Assembly: GCA_903868245.1 (NCBI GenBank)
Contig: CAIPUN010000022.1
Coordinates: 1-52,882, forward strand
DNA from: an uncultured Sphingomonadales bacterium
GTDB lineage: Bacteria; Pseudomonadota; Alphaproteobacteria; Sphingomonadales; Sphingomonadaceae
Length of the DNA stretch: 52,882 nucleotides
Direction of reading: 5' to 3'
Positions 1-10,391 of the stretch are shown in pieces. Both the position numbers and the translations under genes were made by a program. The notes under the pieces were generated by a model that did not search any database, was not told where the DNA came from, and saw only the letters and a program-made list of their open reading frames with translations. How positions within the stretch are numbered: position 1 is the first letter of the stretch; each line of letters starts with the position of its first letter.

Positions 1-2
1 AG

Positions 3-1826
3 ATTTTGGGCGTAGTTGAAGGCGGCGAGAATGGTCGATTCTGGCTGAAGTCCGTCGACAAGAAAGCCCGGTTTGATACACAAATTGGTGACGTCGGCAA
101 CGCCAAGGCAGGAGAGTTGGTGCTCGCCGAATTGACGGGCAACGCACATAAGAAATCCGCGCGTGTGACCCAAGTACTCGGCGACCCCTTTGCGCCCAAA
201 AGCTTCAGCCTCATAGCGATCCATAAATTTGGCATTCCGTTTGAACTGCCCGAGGCCGCGGAGCGTGAGGCAGAACGCGTAAGGGAATTGCCGGTCACTG
301 ACGACCATCGTGAAGACCTGCGCCATTTACCCATCATTGCTATTGATCCACGCGACGCACGGGATTTTGACGACGCCATCTGGGCAACCCCAAATGCCGA
401 TACCGGCGGTTTTGACGCGATCGTCGCAATTGCCGATGTGAGCTATTATGTCCGTCCCGGTAGCGCGTTAGACCATGAAGCGTCGAAGCGTGGGAACAGT
501 GTCTATTTTCCTGACCTCGTGGTGCCTATGCTGCCGCATGCATTGTCGTCGGACAAATGTTCGCTGCGGGCAGGGGAAGATCGCGCTGTGATCGCCTGTC
601 ATCTCGCTATCAGCAAGACCGGCCAAGTGACATCATGGCGTTTCACGCGCGCAATCGCGCGAATTGCCGCCAATATCCCGTATCCAGATGCCCAAGCCGC
701 TATCGATGGGCAGTTGGAAAATCCATTGCTGGAAACGGCGCTCAAGCCGCTTTGGGCGTGCTGGAGATTGCTCTCTAAGGCACGGAACAAGCGCGGGCCG
801 CTGGAACTTAATCTACCGGAAAAGCGCATTACGCTGGACGATCAAGGCCGCGTCACGGGTGTGGCGGAGCGTGAGCAGCTGGAAGCGCATCGTTTGGTCG
901 AAGATTTCATGATTGCCGCCAATGTCGCCGCCGCCAAGGCGCTAGAGGCGAAAAAGTCATCGCTAATTTATCGCGCGCATGAACCGCCAAGCCGTGAAAA
1001 GCTGGTGGCGCTGAAGGAATATCTGAAGACTTTTGACATCGAATTTGCGCTGGGTCAGGTGGTCAAGCCTGAGACGTTCAACAATATCCTCGAAAAAATC
1101 ATCGACGAAGAGGTGCGCCCGCAAATCATGGAAGCGGTGTTGCGCAGCCAGACACAAGCTTATTATGGGCCAAATAATGTGGGGCATTTCGGCCTGTCTT
1201 TAGGCAGCTACGCCCATTTCACCTCACCGATCCGCCGTTATGCGGATCTTATCGTGCATCGGGCATTGGTCAGCGCATATGGGCTTGAGATGCCAAAGCC
1301 AAAACTCAAGGATGTTGAGCCAATCACCGGCTTGACCGAGGCCGCGATTGCGAAGCTTGCCGCCACCGCAGAAGCCATCAGCCGCACCGAACGTCGCGCG
1401 ATGGAGGCAGAGCGCGAGACAACAGATCGCTACATTGCAGCCTATCTGTCGGCGCATGTCGGGGAAATCGTTCAAGCGCGGATTACAGGCGTACAGAATT
1501 TTGGATTTTTTGCGACTGTACAAGGAGTTGGCGGCGATGGATTAGTCCCCGTCTCAACCTTGGGTAAGGATTATTTCCATTATGACGAGGCGAGCCAGTC
1601 ACTGATTGGCGAAAAAACGCGTCAGGAATATCGGCCGGGCATGTGCCTTGAACTGCGCTTGGCCGAAGCAAACCCGATTTCAGGGTCGCTGCGCTTTGAA
1701 TTGCCCGAGGGCGGAAGCTATGCCCCCGACCGTTTCAAGCATAAGGGCAAGCCCAAGGCGGGGAAATATGATGCGGGGAAACGCGGCAGGCCGGGGAATA
1801 TCCGACATCAGGGGAAAAGGCGTTAG
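3..1826 (+). CDS. rnr: Ribonuclease R (VacB/RNase II family), 5' truncated by window edge
   Basis: RNB-domain motifs (IIAIDPRDARDFDDAIWA; YAHFTSPIRRYADLIVHRAL) followed by a C-terminal S1-like domain and a basic tail; frame open to the window start. Confidence 0.93.
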   Translation: MLGVVEGGENGRFWLKSVDKKARFDTQIGDVGNAKAGELVLAELTGNAHKKSARVTQVLGDPFAPKSFSLIAIHKFGIPFELPEAAEREAERVRELPVTDDHREDLRHLPIIAIDPRDARDFDDAIWATPNADTGGFDAIVAIADVSYYVRPGSALDHEASKRGNSVYFPDLVVPMLPHALSSDKCSLRAGEDRAVIACHLAISKTGQVTSWRFTRAIARIAANIPYPDAQAAIDGQLENPLLETALKPLWACWRLLSKARNKRGPLELNLPEKRITLDDQGRVTGVAEREQLEAHRLVEDFMIAANVAAAKALEAKKSSLIYRAHEPPSREKLVALKEYLKTFDIEFALGQVVKPETFNNILEKIIDEEVRPQIMEAVLRSQTQAYYGPNNVGHFGLSLGSYAHFTSPIRRYADLIVHRALVSAYGLEMPKPKLKDVEPITGLTEAAIAKLAATAEAISRTERRAMEAERETTDRYIAAYLSAHVGEIVQARITGVQNFGFFATVQGVGGDGLVPVSTLGKDYFHYDEASQSLIGEKTRQEYRPGMCLELRLAEANPISGSLRFELPEGGSYAPDRFKHKGKPKAGKYDAGKRGRPGNIRHQGKRR

Positions 1827-1838
1827 GCCCTTTTCCCC
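1811..1838. terminator. Hairpin overlapping the rnr stop codon (possible terminator)
   Basis: ggggaaaagg / ccttttcccc 10-bp inverted repeat with the TAG stop in the loop; no clear T-tract. Confidence 0.35.
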
Positions 1839-1841
1839 CAT

Positions 1842-1912
1842 CGTCATCCCGAACTTGTTTCAGGAAAACAAACCAAGGCTGCGCGTTATCCCGAAACAAG
1901 TTCGGGATGACG
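1842..1912. repeat. Paired inverted palindromic repeat (REPIN-like), copy A
   Basis: cgtcatcccgaacttgtttc ... gaaacaagttcgggatgacg: 20-bp perfect inverted arms; same core seen in three other intergenic sites of the window. Confidence 0.85.
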
Positions 1913-1962
1913 AAGGGGGAGGGAATTGACGCAAGCTCAGAGCGACGGAGTGTGCCGCAGCG

Positions 1963-2451
1963 TTAACTCAATTCATCCAATTGTGCGTCGCTGAGCGATC
2001 CGGGAATCACCATGACAGGGCAGGGCAATGTCCCTGCATTTACGCCCGTAAAGTGGGCAATGAGCGGCCCAGGCGCGCCTTGTGCGGCGGCACCTAGCAC
2101 GAGCGCGGCGATACCGGGATGTTCCTCCAACATGGCTTTTACAACGTCAATCGCCTCGCCAGGCTTAACGGTAATGGCCGGACGAACACCCATCTCATCG
2201 AAGATTGAACCTGCCGCCGCGGTCACAAGTTGCTCGGCCCTATCGCGCGCCTCTGCCTCCATCGTCGCCTGCACACCGCCCCATGCGACAAAGTCCGCTT
2301 GTTCAACAAACGCCAAAATATGCACGGTGCCCGCAGTTTTAGCGGCACGGCGCGATGCAAACCGCAAGGCAAGCCGGGCTTCCTCGGTTTCGTCGATTAC
2401 CACCAAATATGTCCGCATAGTATCCCCCCGGGCTGACTTTGCCCGCAGCAT
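1963..2451 (-). CDS. Universal stress protein (UspA family)
   Basis: TYLVVIDETEEARLALRFASRRA and C-terminal GAPGPLIAHFTGVNAGTLPCPVMVIPG resemble a Usp fold. Confidence 0.8.
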   Translation of the reverse strand: MLRAKSARGDTMRTYLVVIDETEEARLALRFASRRAAKTAGTVHILAFVEQADFVAWGGVQATMEAEARDRAEQLVTAAAGSIFDEMGVRPAITVKPGEAIDVVKAMLEEHPGIAALVLGAAAQGAPGPLIAHFTGVNAGTLPCPVMVIPGSLSDAQLDELS

Positions 2452-2571
2452 TTCATGAATTCGTATAGCCTGCGCGAAATTTGATAGATTGGCAACCTCA
2501 TCACGCTTGACGCTTGGGAAAGCTTGGCTATTCGGAGTCCTTTAACGACGTCTATAAAAGGCCAGTACCCG

Positions 2572-3876
2572 ATGCCCATAGAACTCAAAATGCCCGCCCT
2601 TTCGCCCACAATGGAAGAAGGCACATTAGCCCGTTGGCTGGTCAAGGAAGGCGACAAAGTGTCTTCCGGCGATTTGCTGGCTGAAATTGAGACCGATAAG
2701 GCGACAATGGAGTTCGAAGCGGTTGATGAGGGTATCGTGACCCAGATATTGGTCGCCGAGGGAACTGACGGCGTGAAGGTCGGCGCGGTAATCGCGATGA
2801 TTCAGGGTGAGGATGATATAGCAGCGCCCTCTATTGCTGCTGCGCCGGTCCAACCCGTCCCGCCTGTGGCAGCGGAGAAAGTTGTTCCAACCGCGCAAGC
2901 CGCAGTGCCGAACGCGACAGCGCCCCGTCCGCAGGCGACCGCAGCGAGCCCTGCGTCATCGGATAACAATGACCGCGTGAAAGCGAGCCCACTCGCCAAG
3001 CGGATAGCCAACAACAAGGGTCTTGATCTAACCTCAGTCGCTGGCACGGGCCCGAATGGCCGTATCGTAAAGGCTGATGTGGAAGCGCTCTCTGGCGAAA
3101 GCCGGAACCCTGGTGCGGCCTCAGCCTCGCATGCCGGCCCGCGCGCAGAAGCGCCCGTCGCAAAACCCGCTGCAATTGACACCGATATACCGCATGAGGT
3201 CGTCAAGCTCAGCAATATGCGTAAGACCATTGCGCGCCGCCTGACCGAGAGCAAGCAGCAAGTGCCGCATATTTATCTGACGGTCGATGTGCGCCTTGAC
3301 GCGCTGCTCAAACTGCGCAGCGAATTGAACGCCAGCCTTGAAAGCCGCGGCATCAAGCTGTCGGTTAATGACATGCTGATCAAAGCTCTTGCGCTGACGT
3401 TGATACAGGTGCCTGCCTGCAATGTCAGCTTCGCTGGTGACAATATGCTACAATTTAGCCGCGCAGATATAAGCGTTGCTGTTTCGGTGCCCACGGGCCT
3501 AATCACGCCGATCGTCACCGATGCTGCGAACAAGCCTTTGTCCAAAATCTCGACCGAAGTTGCCGAACTTGCGGCGCGCGCCAAGGACGGCAAGTTGCAG
3601 CCACATGAATATCAAGGCGGCACGGCATCGATTTCCAACATGGGCATGATGGGCATCAAGCAATTTGACGCCGTCATCAACCCACCACAAGCAATGATCC
3701 TCGCGGTCGGGGCAGGGGAAAAGCGGCCCTATATCGTCGATGACGCCCTCGCCGTTGCCACCGTCATGAGCGTCACCGGATCCTTCGACCACCGCGCCAT
3801 CGACGGCGCAGACGGCGCAATGTTTATGAAAGTCTTCAAGGAGCTTGTGGAGAAGCCTTTGGGGTTGGTGGCGTAA
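2572..3876 (+). CDS. pdhC: Pyruvate dehydrogenase complex E2, dihydrolipoamide acetyltransferase
   Basis: N-terminal lipoyl domain ([15 protein letters not shown]), E3-binding domain ([16 protein letters not shown]), catalytic [11 protein letters not shown]. Start set at ATG 2572 (MPIELKMP) rather than the upstream TTG. Confidence 0.95.
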   Translation: MPIELKMPALSPTMEEGTLARWLVKEGDKVSSGDLLAEIETDKATMEFEAVDEGIVTQILVAEGTDGVKVGAVIAMIQGEDDIAAPSIAAAPVQPVPPVAAEKVVPTAQAAVPNATAPRPQATAASPASSDNNDRVKASPLAKRIANNKGLDLTSVAGTGPNGRIVKADVEALSGESRNPGAASASHAGPRAEAPVAKPAAIDTDIPHEVVKLSNMRKTIARRLTESKQQVPHIYLTVDVRLDALLKLRSELNASLESRGIKLSVNDMLIKALALTLIQVPACNVSFAGDNMLQFSRADISVAVSVPTGLITPIVTDAANKPLSKISTEVAELAARAKDGKLQPHEYQGGTASISNMGMMGIKQFDAVINPPQAMILAVGAGEKRPYIVDDALAVATVMSVTGSFDHRAIDGADGAMFMKVFKELVEKPLGLVA

Positions 3877-3877
3877 A

Positions 3878-5269
3878 GTGTCTAACTATGATCTCATCGT
3901 CCTCGGTTCCGGCCCCGGTGGTTACGTTGCCGCCATCCGCGCAGCGCAGCTTGGGCTAAAAGTTGCGATTGTTGAGCGCGAAAATCTTGGAGGCATTTGC
4001 CTCAACTGGGGTTGCATCCCGACCAAGGCGTTGCTGCGTTCGGCAGAAATTTATCATTATATGCAACATGCGGGTGACTATGGCCTGACCGCCGCCAATA
4101 TCAGCGCCGATATTGACGCTGTGGTGAAACGGTCGCGCGGTGTTGCGAAGCAGTTGAATCAGGGCGTCACGCATCTGATGAAGAAGAACAAGATCACCGT
4201 CCATATGGGCGACGGCAAGTTGCTAGCGGCCAATAGGCTTACGGTTACTAAAGACGGTAAGGCCGAGGAGCTGACCGCGAACAACATCATCATAGCGACC
4301 GGTGCGCGGGCGCGGGATTTGCCCTTTGCGCCTGCCGATGGAAAGCGGATCTGGACCTATCGCCACGCGATGGTGCCAACCGAAATGCCGAAAAAGCTGC
4401 TCGTCATTGGCTCCGGCGCCATTGGTATCGAATTTGCGAGTTTCTACAATGATATGGGTGCCGAAGTGACGGTCGTTGAAATGCTGGACCGCATCGTGCC
4501 TGTCGAGGATGCCGATGTCTCCATTTTCTTAGAAAAGGCGCTAACTAAGCAAGGCATGACGATCATGACCGGGGCAGGGGTCGAAAGCCTGAAAGCCACA
4601 GCGACCGGTGTATCTGCTGCAATCAAGGGCAAGGACGGTAAAGTCATTGCATCAGAATTCACACATTGCATCGTCGCCATCGGTATCGTGCCAAACACCG
4701 AAAATATCGGGCTGGAGGCGCTTGGCGTAGAGATGGACCGCGGGTTCCTGAAAACCGATTCCAACTGCCGCACCAACGTGCCCGGCCTGTGGGCGATTGG
4801 CGACATCACCGCTCCACCTTGGTTGGCGCATAAGGCAAGCCATGAGGGCGTGATTGCAGCGGAGACGATCGCTGGCGGCCACCCAGTTGCCATGGACCCA
4901 CGCAACATTCCGGGCTGCACCTATTGCCACCCGCAGGTCGCGAGTGTCGGCTTGACGGAGGCCAAGGCAAAAGAAGCAGGCTATGACGTCAAGGTCGGCA
5001 ATTTCCCGTTCTTAGGCAATGGCAAGGCAATCGCTTTGGGTGAGGCTGAGGGCTTCATCAAGACTGTGTTTGATGCGAAGACTGGCGAATTGCTGGGCGC
5101 GCATATGGTGGGCGCTGAAGTGACCGAACTGATCCAAGGCTACACTATTGGAAAAACCGCCGAATTGGTCGAGGCCGATTTCATGCACACCGTATTCCCG
5201 CACCCGACGCTGAGCGAGATGATGCATGAGAGCGTGCTGGGCGCGTATGGCAAAATGCTGCATATGTGA
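3878..5269 (+). CDS. lpdA: Dihydrolipoamide dehydrogenase (E3)
   Basis: GSGPGGYVAAIRAAQLGLKVAIVE, redox motif GGICLNWGCIPTKALL, C-terminal HPTLSE. GTG start at 3878 directly after pdhC. Confidence 0.95.
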   Translation: MSNYDLIVLGSGPGGYVAAIRAAQLGLKVAIVERENLGGICLNWGCIPTKALLRSAEIYHYMQHAGDYGLTAANISADIDAVVKRSRGVAKQLNQGVTHLMKKNKITVHMGDGKLLAANRLTVTKDGKAEELTANNIIIATGARARDLPFAPADGKRIWTYRHAMVPTEMPKKLLVIGSGAIGIEFASFYNDMGAEVTVVEMLDRIVPVEDADVSIFLEKALTKQGMTIMTGAGVESLKATATGVSAAIKGKDGKVIASEFTHCIVAIGIVPNTENIGLEALGVEMDRGFLKTDSNCRTNVPGLWAIGDITAPPWLAHKASHEGVIAAETIAGGHPVAMDPRNIPGCTYCHPQVASVGLTEAKAKEAGYDVKVGNFPFLGNGKAIALGEAEGFIKTVFDAKTGELLGAHMVGAEVTELIQGYTIGKTAELVEADFMHTVFPHPTLSEMMHESVLGAYGKMLHM

Positions 5270-5303
5270 GTCAAGGCGGTTGGGACCCATACACCAATAC
5301 AAC

Positions 5304-5414
5304 CGTCACCCTGAACTTGTTTCACCTTCGGCGACTATCGTTCCAGGGTCTATTGTGCCTTTCTAACGACGGCTTGTGTCGAAATATGGATCCTGAAACT
5401 AGTTCAGGGTGACG
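5304..5414. repeat. Paired inverted palindromic repeat (REPIN-like), copy B
   Basis: cgtcaccctgaacttgtttca ... tgaaactagttcagggtgacg: 20/21 inverted match. Confidence 0.8.
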
Positions 5415-5505
5415 TTGATGATATAAAATGAAGACGTTTTCGCTGTCCTACACATCCATTTTTTGCCATCCTTTCGGACAACAAAAATGTGTAGGGAAAA
5501 TAGGT

Positions 5506-6810
5506 ATGTCATATAGTGTGAACTTGCTGAGGAAACTGCGGGTTTTGGCGTTTTCAGGCGTCTTTATTTTGTCGTCGACTGCACAAGCGCAGACGACAGT
5601 GATTACCGCAGATAAGATGGTGGACGTGCTGACTGGCAAGACCGTTTATTTTCCCGCTGTTTTCGTCGGCTCGGATGGCCGCATCACCAGCATCGCCGAT
5701 GCCCGCACGGTAAAATGGGGGAGTGACGTCACACATATAAATATGTCAGGCAAAACCATATTGCCTGGCTTAATCGACATGCACGTCCATCTTGACGGCC
5801 CCGCTGACATTGGCGGCTATCGCGGCCTCGAATTCACCGATAGCTTTTGGGGCATGACCGCTGTCGGCGCGGCGCAGGCCATGTTAAAGGCTGGCTTTAC
5901 CACTGTGCGCAATGTGGGCGCAGGCCACCGAAATGACATTGGGCTGAAACAAGCCATTGAAAATGCTTATGCAACTGGCCCACGCATTGTCCCTGCGGGC
6001 TATGCTTTGGGGGCAACCGGCGGTCATTGTGACTCGACGTTCCTCCCGCCAAGTCTTGAGAAAGCTGAAAAGGAAGAGGGGATTGCCGATAGCGAGGATG
6101 AATTGCGGTATCAGGTGCGCCGCCAGCGGAAATATGGCGCGGAAGTCATCAAGGTCTGCGCCACAGGTGGCGTGTTTTCGCGTAATACAGAGCCCGGACA
6201 GCAGCAGCTTTCCGAACGCGAATTACGCGTAATAGCAGAAGAAGCGCATCAATGGGGCTTACGTGTTGCGGCACATGCCCATGGGGGAGAAGGTATTAAA
6301 GCGGCCATCAAGGCTGGAATCGACACCATTGAACATGCAAGCCTTGTCGACGATGAAGGCATAAAGCTTGCCGCCGCGCGCGTTCGTCCTGTCTGGTTCT
6401 CGATGGATATCTTCAACACTGACTATACGCAGGCCGAGGGCGCGAAAAATGGGGTGTTAGAAGACAATCTACGCAAAGACCGCGAAGTGGCACAGATCCA
6501 GCGTGACAATTTCCGTAAAGCGCACAAGGCTGGCGTGAAGATGGTCTTTGCCTCCGACGCAGGCGTGATGCCACACGGCCTTGTCGGCGGACAGTTCAAG
6601 GTCATGGTCGAATATGGGATGACCCCGATCGAGGCCATTCAGGCCGCAACCCGTAACGCCGCCCAAGCGCTTGGCCGTGAGAAGGATGTCGGCGCCATTG
6701 CCGTTGGCCGTTTTGCCGATATCATCGCCGTAGACGGCGACCCATTGGCCGATGTGCGGGAATTGGAGTCGGTCGACGCCGTTATAAAGGGCGGTAAAAT
6801 CGTCCGGTAA
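5506..6810 (+). CDS. Secreted amidohydrolase family protein (imidazolonepropionase/Xaa-Pro dipeptidase-like)
   Basis: Signal-like N-terminus; GKTILPGLIDMHVHLDGP metal motif, HAHGGEGI, DTIEHASLVD, FASDAGV, GRFADIIAVDGDPL. Confidence 0.85.
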   Translation: MSYSVNLLRKLRVLAFSGVFILSSTAQAQTTVITADKMVDVLTGKTVYFPAVFVGSDGRITSIADARTVKWGSDVTHINMSGKTILPGLIDMHVHLDGPADIGGYRGLEFTDSFWGMTAVGAAQAMLKAGFTTVRNVGAGHRNDIGLKQAIENAYATGPRIVPAGYALGATGGHCDSTFLPPSLEKAEKEEGIADSEDELRYQVRRQRKYGAEVIKVCATGGVFSRNTEPGQQQLSERELRVIAEEAHQWGLRVAAHAHGGEGIKAAIKAGIDTIEHASLVDDEGIKLAAARVRPVWFSMDIFNTDYTQAEGAKNGVLEDNLRKDREVAQIQRDNFRKAHKAGVKMVFASDAGVMPHGLVGGQFKVMVEYGMTPIEAIQAATRNAAQALGREKDVGAIAVGRFADIIAVDGDPLADVRELESVDAVIKGGKIVR

Positions 6811-6922
6811 AGGCGCGTAAGGCAATCTATCATAGCGCATTGATTGCGTCATGACGGTTGTGTAAACTGTCTCAACAGCGGTCGCAAATCCGTCCGCGAA
6901 TGAACATCAGGGGTTTTGAAAC

Positions 6923-7267
6923 ATGATCACTATCATCGCAACCACAATGCTCAGCATGGCCGCCATGAAGGGCGACCCGATGGACAACGCGCGCAAGGCA
7001 TTCAACAACTGCATGATTGAAGTCCACAATGTAGCCGTCGCGGAGAAAGCCACCCCAAGCACGTTCGTCAAGAGATCCGATGAGGCATGCCCGACGGAAC
7101 GCGCAGCCTATAAGGCGATATTGGCGAAGTCCGAGCGATCCTTTGGCTCAAGCCAAGCCGAAGCAGAAAAGTTTGCCGCCGAAGAGATTCAAATGCTGGT
7201 CGACTCGATTGTCACAAGCTTTAACGAAAATGTGGAAAATGGCGCAAAGCTTACGCCCGAGAAGTAA
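6923..7267 (+). CDS. Hypothetical protein with hydrophobic N-terminus
   Basis: Intact 114-aa ORF between annotated neighbours; no recognised family. Confidence 0.6.
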   Translation: MITIIATTMLSMAAMKGDPMDNARKAFNNCMIEVHNVAVAEKATPSTFVKRSDEACPTERAAYKAILAKSERSFGSSQAEAEKFAAEEIQMLVDSIVTSFNENVENGAKLTPEK

Positions 7268-7286
7268 ATCGCTTCGGCAAAGGAGC

Positions 7287-7376
7287 TGGCGGACAGGGTG
7301 GGATTCGAACCCACGGTGAGCTTCCACCCACGACGGTTTTCAAGACCGTTGCCTTAAACCACTCGGCCACCTGTCC
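7287..7376 (-). tRNA. tRNA-Ser (anticodon TGA)
   Basis: Reverse complement GGACAGGTGGCCGAGTGGTTTAAGGCAACGGTCTTGAAAACCGTCGTGGGTGGAAGCTCACCGTGGGTTCGAATCCCACCCTGTCCGCCA: class II fold with long variable arm, encoded CCA. Confidence 0.97.
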
Positions 7377-7538
7377 GCTTATGTTGCGTCCCCTAGCCAG
7401 TGCGCTTTGCGATGGCAAGCGTAGATGATGCGCGCTTTTGCCAAAGCGTACGATGAAATGATTGCCTCTTGGGACCAAAACAATTCACAGCCTTGATAGG
7501 TTGTGGCATTATGTCGCAATCAAACAAGAGGTAGTCCA

Positions 7539-8612
7539 GTGCGCTTTTACCGTAAAATTGTGATGACGATGGCGATTTGCGCGAGTGCTTCGGTGCTAGG
7601 TACGGCATGTATGGCACAGGAGGATGCCGCCGTGGTTTCTGAGGAAACCAATAATGCACAGCAAGCCGGTTTCCGCTCTTATCTGGAAATAGTGCGGCAG
7701 CGCGCCCTGCGGGAGGGTGTGACGCAGGCAACGCTCGACCGTGTGCTGCCGTCGCTGTCCTATAATGATCGTGTGGTCCGGCTTGACCGGCAGCAACCCG
7801 AAGGGGCATCTAGCGCACCGGTGCCAAACTTTGCCCCATATAAAGCGCGCCATGTCGATGCATCACGCATCAGCCGGGGCCGCGCCAAATATGCAGAACT
7901 TCGTCCGTTGCTGAAGCGCATCGAGGATGAGACTGGTGTACCTGAAGAGATCATGATTGCCATTTACGGACATGAAACCAATTACGGGTCCTTCATGGGC
8001 AATTTCAACGCGCCCCAAGCCTTAGCCTCTTTAGCATATGAAGGGCGTCGCCGGGCCTTGTTTGAAGGCGAGTTGATCGCGGCGCTCAAGATGATCGACA
8101 AAGGTGTGCCGCAATATGCGATCACCGGAAGCTGGGCAGGGGCGTTAGGCAAGCCTCAATTTCTGCCGTCCGTGTATCTGCGGCTGGCCCGTGATGGCGA
8201 CGGTGACGGCTATGCCGACATTTGGCGCAGCGAAGTCGATGCCATGACATCAATCGCCAATTATTTCGTCAATGCAGGTTGGCGTCGGGGTGAGGATTGG
8301 GGTTTTGCGGTCACTGTACCGGCATCCTTTAATCGCGGTGGCATGCGATCGCGTATGACATCACCGCGATGCCCGCGCGTCTTTGCACGGCACAGCCAAT
8401 GGCGGACAATCGCCGAATGGCGGCAATTGGGTATAGCACCGCAGCGGGGATTTTGGCCGAATGACAATATGATGGCGACGTTGATTGAACCAGATGGTGT
8501 CGGCAATACGGCCTATCTTCTTGGCGGGAATTACCGCGTCATATTGGATTATAACTGTTCGAATTTCTATGCGCTGTCGGTTGGATTGTTGGCGGATGAA
8601 GTGCGCAATTAG
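7539..8612 (+). CDS. Lytic murein transglycosylase (MltB-like)
   Basis: Signal peptide; IMIAIYGHETNYGSFMGNFNAPQALASLAYEGRR, ITGSWAGALGKPQFLPSVYL, DGDGDGYADIW. Confidence 0.88.
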   Translation: MRFYRKIVMTMAICASASVLGTACMAQEDAAVVSEETNNAQQAGFRSYLEIVRQRALREGVTQATLDRVLPSLSYNDRVVRLDRQQPEGASSAPVPNFAPYKARHVDASRISRGRAKYAELRPLLKRIEDETGVPEEIMIAIYGHETNYGSFMGNFNAPQALASLAYEGRRRALFEGELIAALKMIDKGVPQYAITGSWAGALGKPQFLPSVYLRLARDGDGDGYADIWRSEVDAMTSIANYFVNAGWRRGEDWGFAVTVPASFNRGGMRSRMTSPRCPRVFARHSQWRTIAEWRQLGIAPQRGFWPNDNMMATLIEPDGVGNTAYLLGGNYRVILDYNCSNFYALSVGLLADEVRN

Positions 8613-8775
8613 GGTTTCCGGTTGATCTTGCTGACCGCTATACGCAGCCAGTAAAATCGCCTAACGGATGGTGAACGCGCCCAGCCTTGCCGACGGTGAT
8701 AGGCGATGACGGAAAAGTAAAATCTATGCCCCATTATTCGAATCCAATAATCATCCAGATGCATTGGACGCCACA

Positions 8776-9411
8776 GTGACCGCGCGCGGCCGGTTTATAT
8801 CTATTGAGGGCGGGGAAGGCGTAGGCAAGTCGACTCAGATTGCTACGCTTGCCGCTTTTATCGAGCAAAAAGGCTTTGAAGTTGTCTTAACGCGCGAACC
8901 AGGTGGGACTGAAGGCGCCGAAACCATCCGGCAGTTGGTGCTGGGTGGAAGCGCAGAAAGATGGATGCCACGCGCAGAAGCCTTGCTGTTCGCCGCAGCA
9001 CGCAGCGACCATGTAGAACGGCTCATCGAGCCAGCCTTGGCTAGCGGCAAGTGGGTCATTTCCGACCGTTTCGTCGACAGCAGCCGCGCATATCAAGGCG
9101 CGGGCTCCGGCCTGTCTGATGCCGATATCATGACGCTCCACCAGATCGGCAGTCGGGGCATGTTGCCTGATCGTACCTTAGTACTGCGATTGGACACCAA
9201 AGAGGCCGTAAGCCGCGCTGCGGCGCGCGACCAGAACCAGCCTGACCGTATTCAGGGCCGCGCCGAGATATTCCATTCCGACGTCGATGTTGCCTTTGTG
9301 AGCTTTGCCGAGCGCGAACCGCGCGTGCGACTTATCGATGCATCGGGCACAGCAGATGCTGTAACGGCGCGGTTACTGAACGAAATTAGCGACCTGTTGG
9401 AGCCTGCATGA
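8776..9411 (+). CDS. tmk: Thymidylate kinase
   Basis: FISIEGGEGVGKSTQ P-loop, TREPGGTEGAE, DRFVDSSRAYQG. Start codon uncertain (GTG 8776 or TTG 8764). Confidence 0.93.
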   Translation: MTARGRFISIEGGEGVGKSTQIATLAAFIEQKGFEVVLTREPGGTEGAETIRQLVLGGSAERWMPRAEALLFAAARSDHVERLIEPALASGKWVISDRFVDSSRAYQGAGSGLSDADIMTLHQIGSRGMLPDRTLVLRLDTKEAVSRAAARDQNQPDRIQGRAEIFHSDVDVAFVSFAEREPRVRLIDASGTADAVTARLLNEISDLLEPA

Positions 9412-10373
9412 ACGATTATGTAGGACATGATAAGGCATGGAAGCAGTTCGCGACCGCCTGCGACAGCAATAAGATCCACCATGGCTGGATTTTGGCTGGC
9501 CCACGGGGCATTGGCAAGTCTGCCTTTGCATTGCGAGCTGCGGCCATGCTGGTTGACCCGGAAAATGCTTATGCAGGCATGATTGCGCGCGGGTCACATC
9601 CCGATATCCTTTCCGTGAAGCGGCTACCTAAGGAACCGCTGAAGGAGGATGAGGACATTGATGATGTTACCGAATTCAAGCGCAGCATCACAGTTGATCA
9701 AATACGTGGACTACAGCAGTCGCTGACTACGCGCCCTGGGTTAAGCAACAGACGCGCGATCATTATTGATGCTGCGGACGACCTAGAGCGGGGCGGCGCC
9801 AACGCACTGCTAAAGTCGCTGGAAGAACCGCCCGTTGGCACATATTTTTTCCTCATCAGCCATGCCAGTGACCGGTTGTTGCCGACCATTCGCTCGCGGT
9901 GCCAAATCCTTCGGTTTGAGGCATTGAGCGACGCCGACATGGCCAGCGTGCTACAACGCGCGGCACCAGAGGTCGGCGCGGACGAACTTCAGGCGCTTAT
10001 CCGCTTAGGCAATGGCACTCCGGGGCAAGCGCTTGATTTTCTTGGTCTAGACCTTCAAGAAATTGAGGACGCTATGTTGTCTATCCTACGTACGGGCGAC
10101 CGCGACAATGCCTTGCGCAATGGCTTGGCAGACAAATTAGCGTTAAAGGCTGCGCAACCGCGTTATGAGGCTTTCTTGCGCCGTGCGCCGTCCCTGATCG
10201 CGGAATACACGCGTAAACTCGATGCCGCGCAAGTAAGCAACGGTGTCACCGCTTGGGAGGACGCAAGCGGGCTTGCCGCGCGGGCCATTGCCTTAAGTTT
10301 AGATAAACAAAGCGTCGTCTTCCAAATGGGAAGCTTGCTGGCATCAATTCAAGCGCATACAGCGCGCCCATAG
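9408..10373 (+). CDS. holB: DNA polymerase III subunit delta'
   Basis: HGWILAGPRGIGKSAFALRAA; NALLKSLEEPPVGTYFFLISH; RSRCQILRF; ATGA overlap with tmk. Confidence 0.9.
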   Translation: MNDYVGHDKAWKQFATACDSNKIHHGWILAGPRGIGKSAFALRAAAMLVDPENAYAGMIARGSHPDILSVKRLPKEPLKEDEDIDDVTEFKRSITVDQIRGLQQSLTTRPGLSNRRAIIIDAADDLERGGANALLKSLEEPPVGTYFFLISHASDRLLPTIRSRCQILRFEALSDADMASVLQRAAPEVGADELQALIRLGNGTPGQALDFLGLDLQEIEDAMLSILRTGDRDNALRNGLADKLALKAAQPRYEAFLRRAPSLIAEYTRKLDAAQVSNGVTAWEDASGLAARAIALSLDKQSVVFQMGSLLASIQAHTARP

Positions 10374-10391
10374 GCAACATTAAGAGTATCC

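Noticed and set aside
8656-8707. 8-bp inverted repeat atcgccta...taggcgat upstream of tmk, considered as a structured leader
   Set aside because: Short arms with 36-nt spacing are expected by chance; no further supporting structure.
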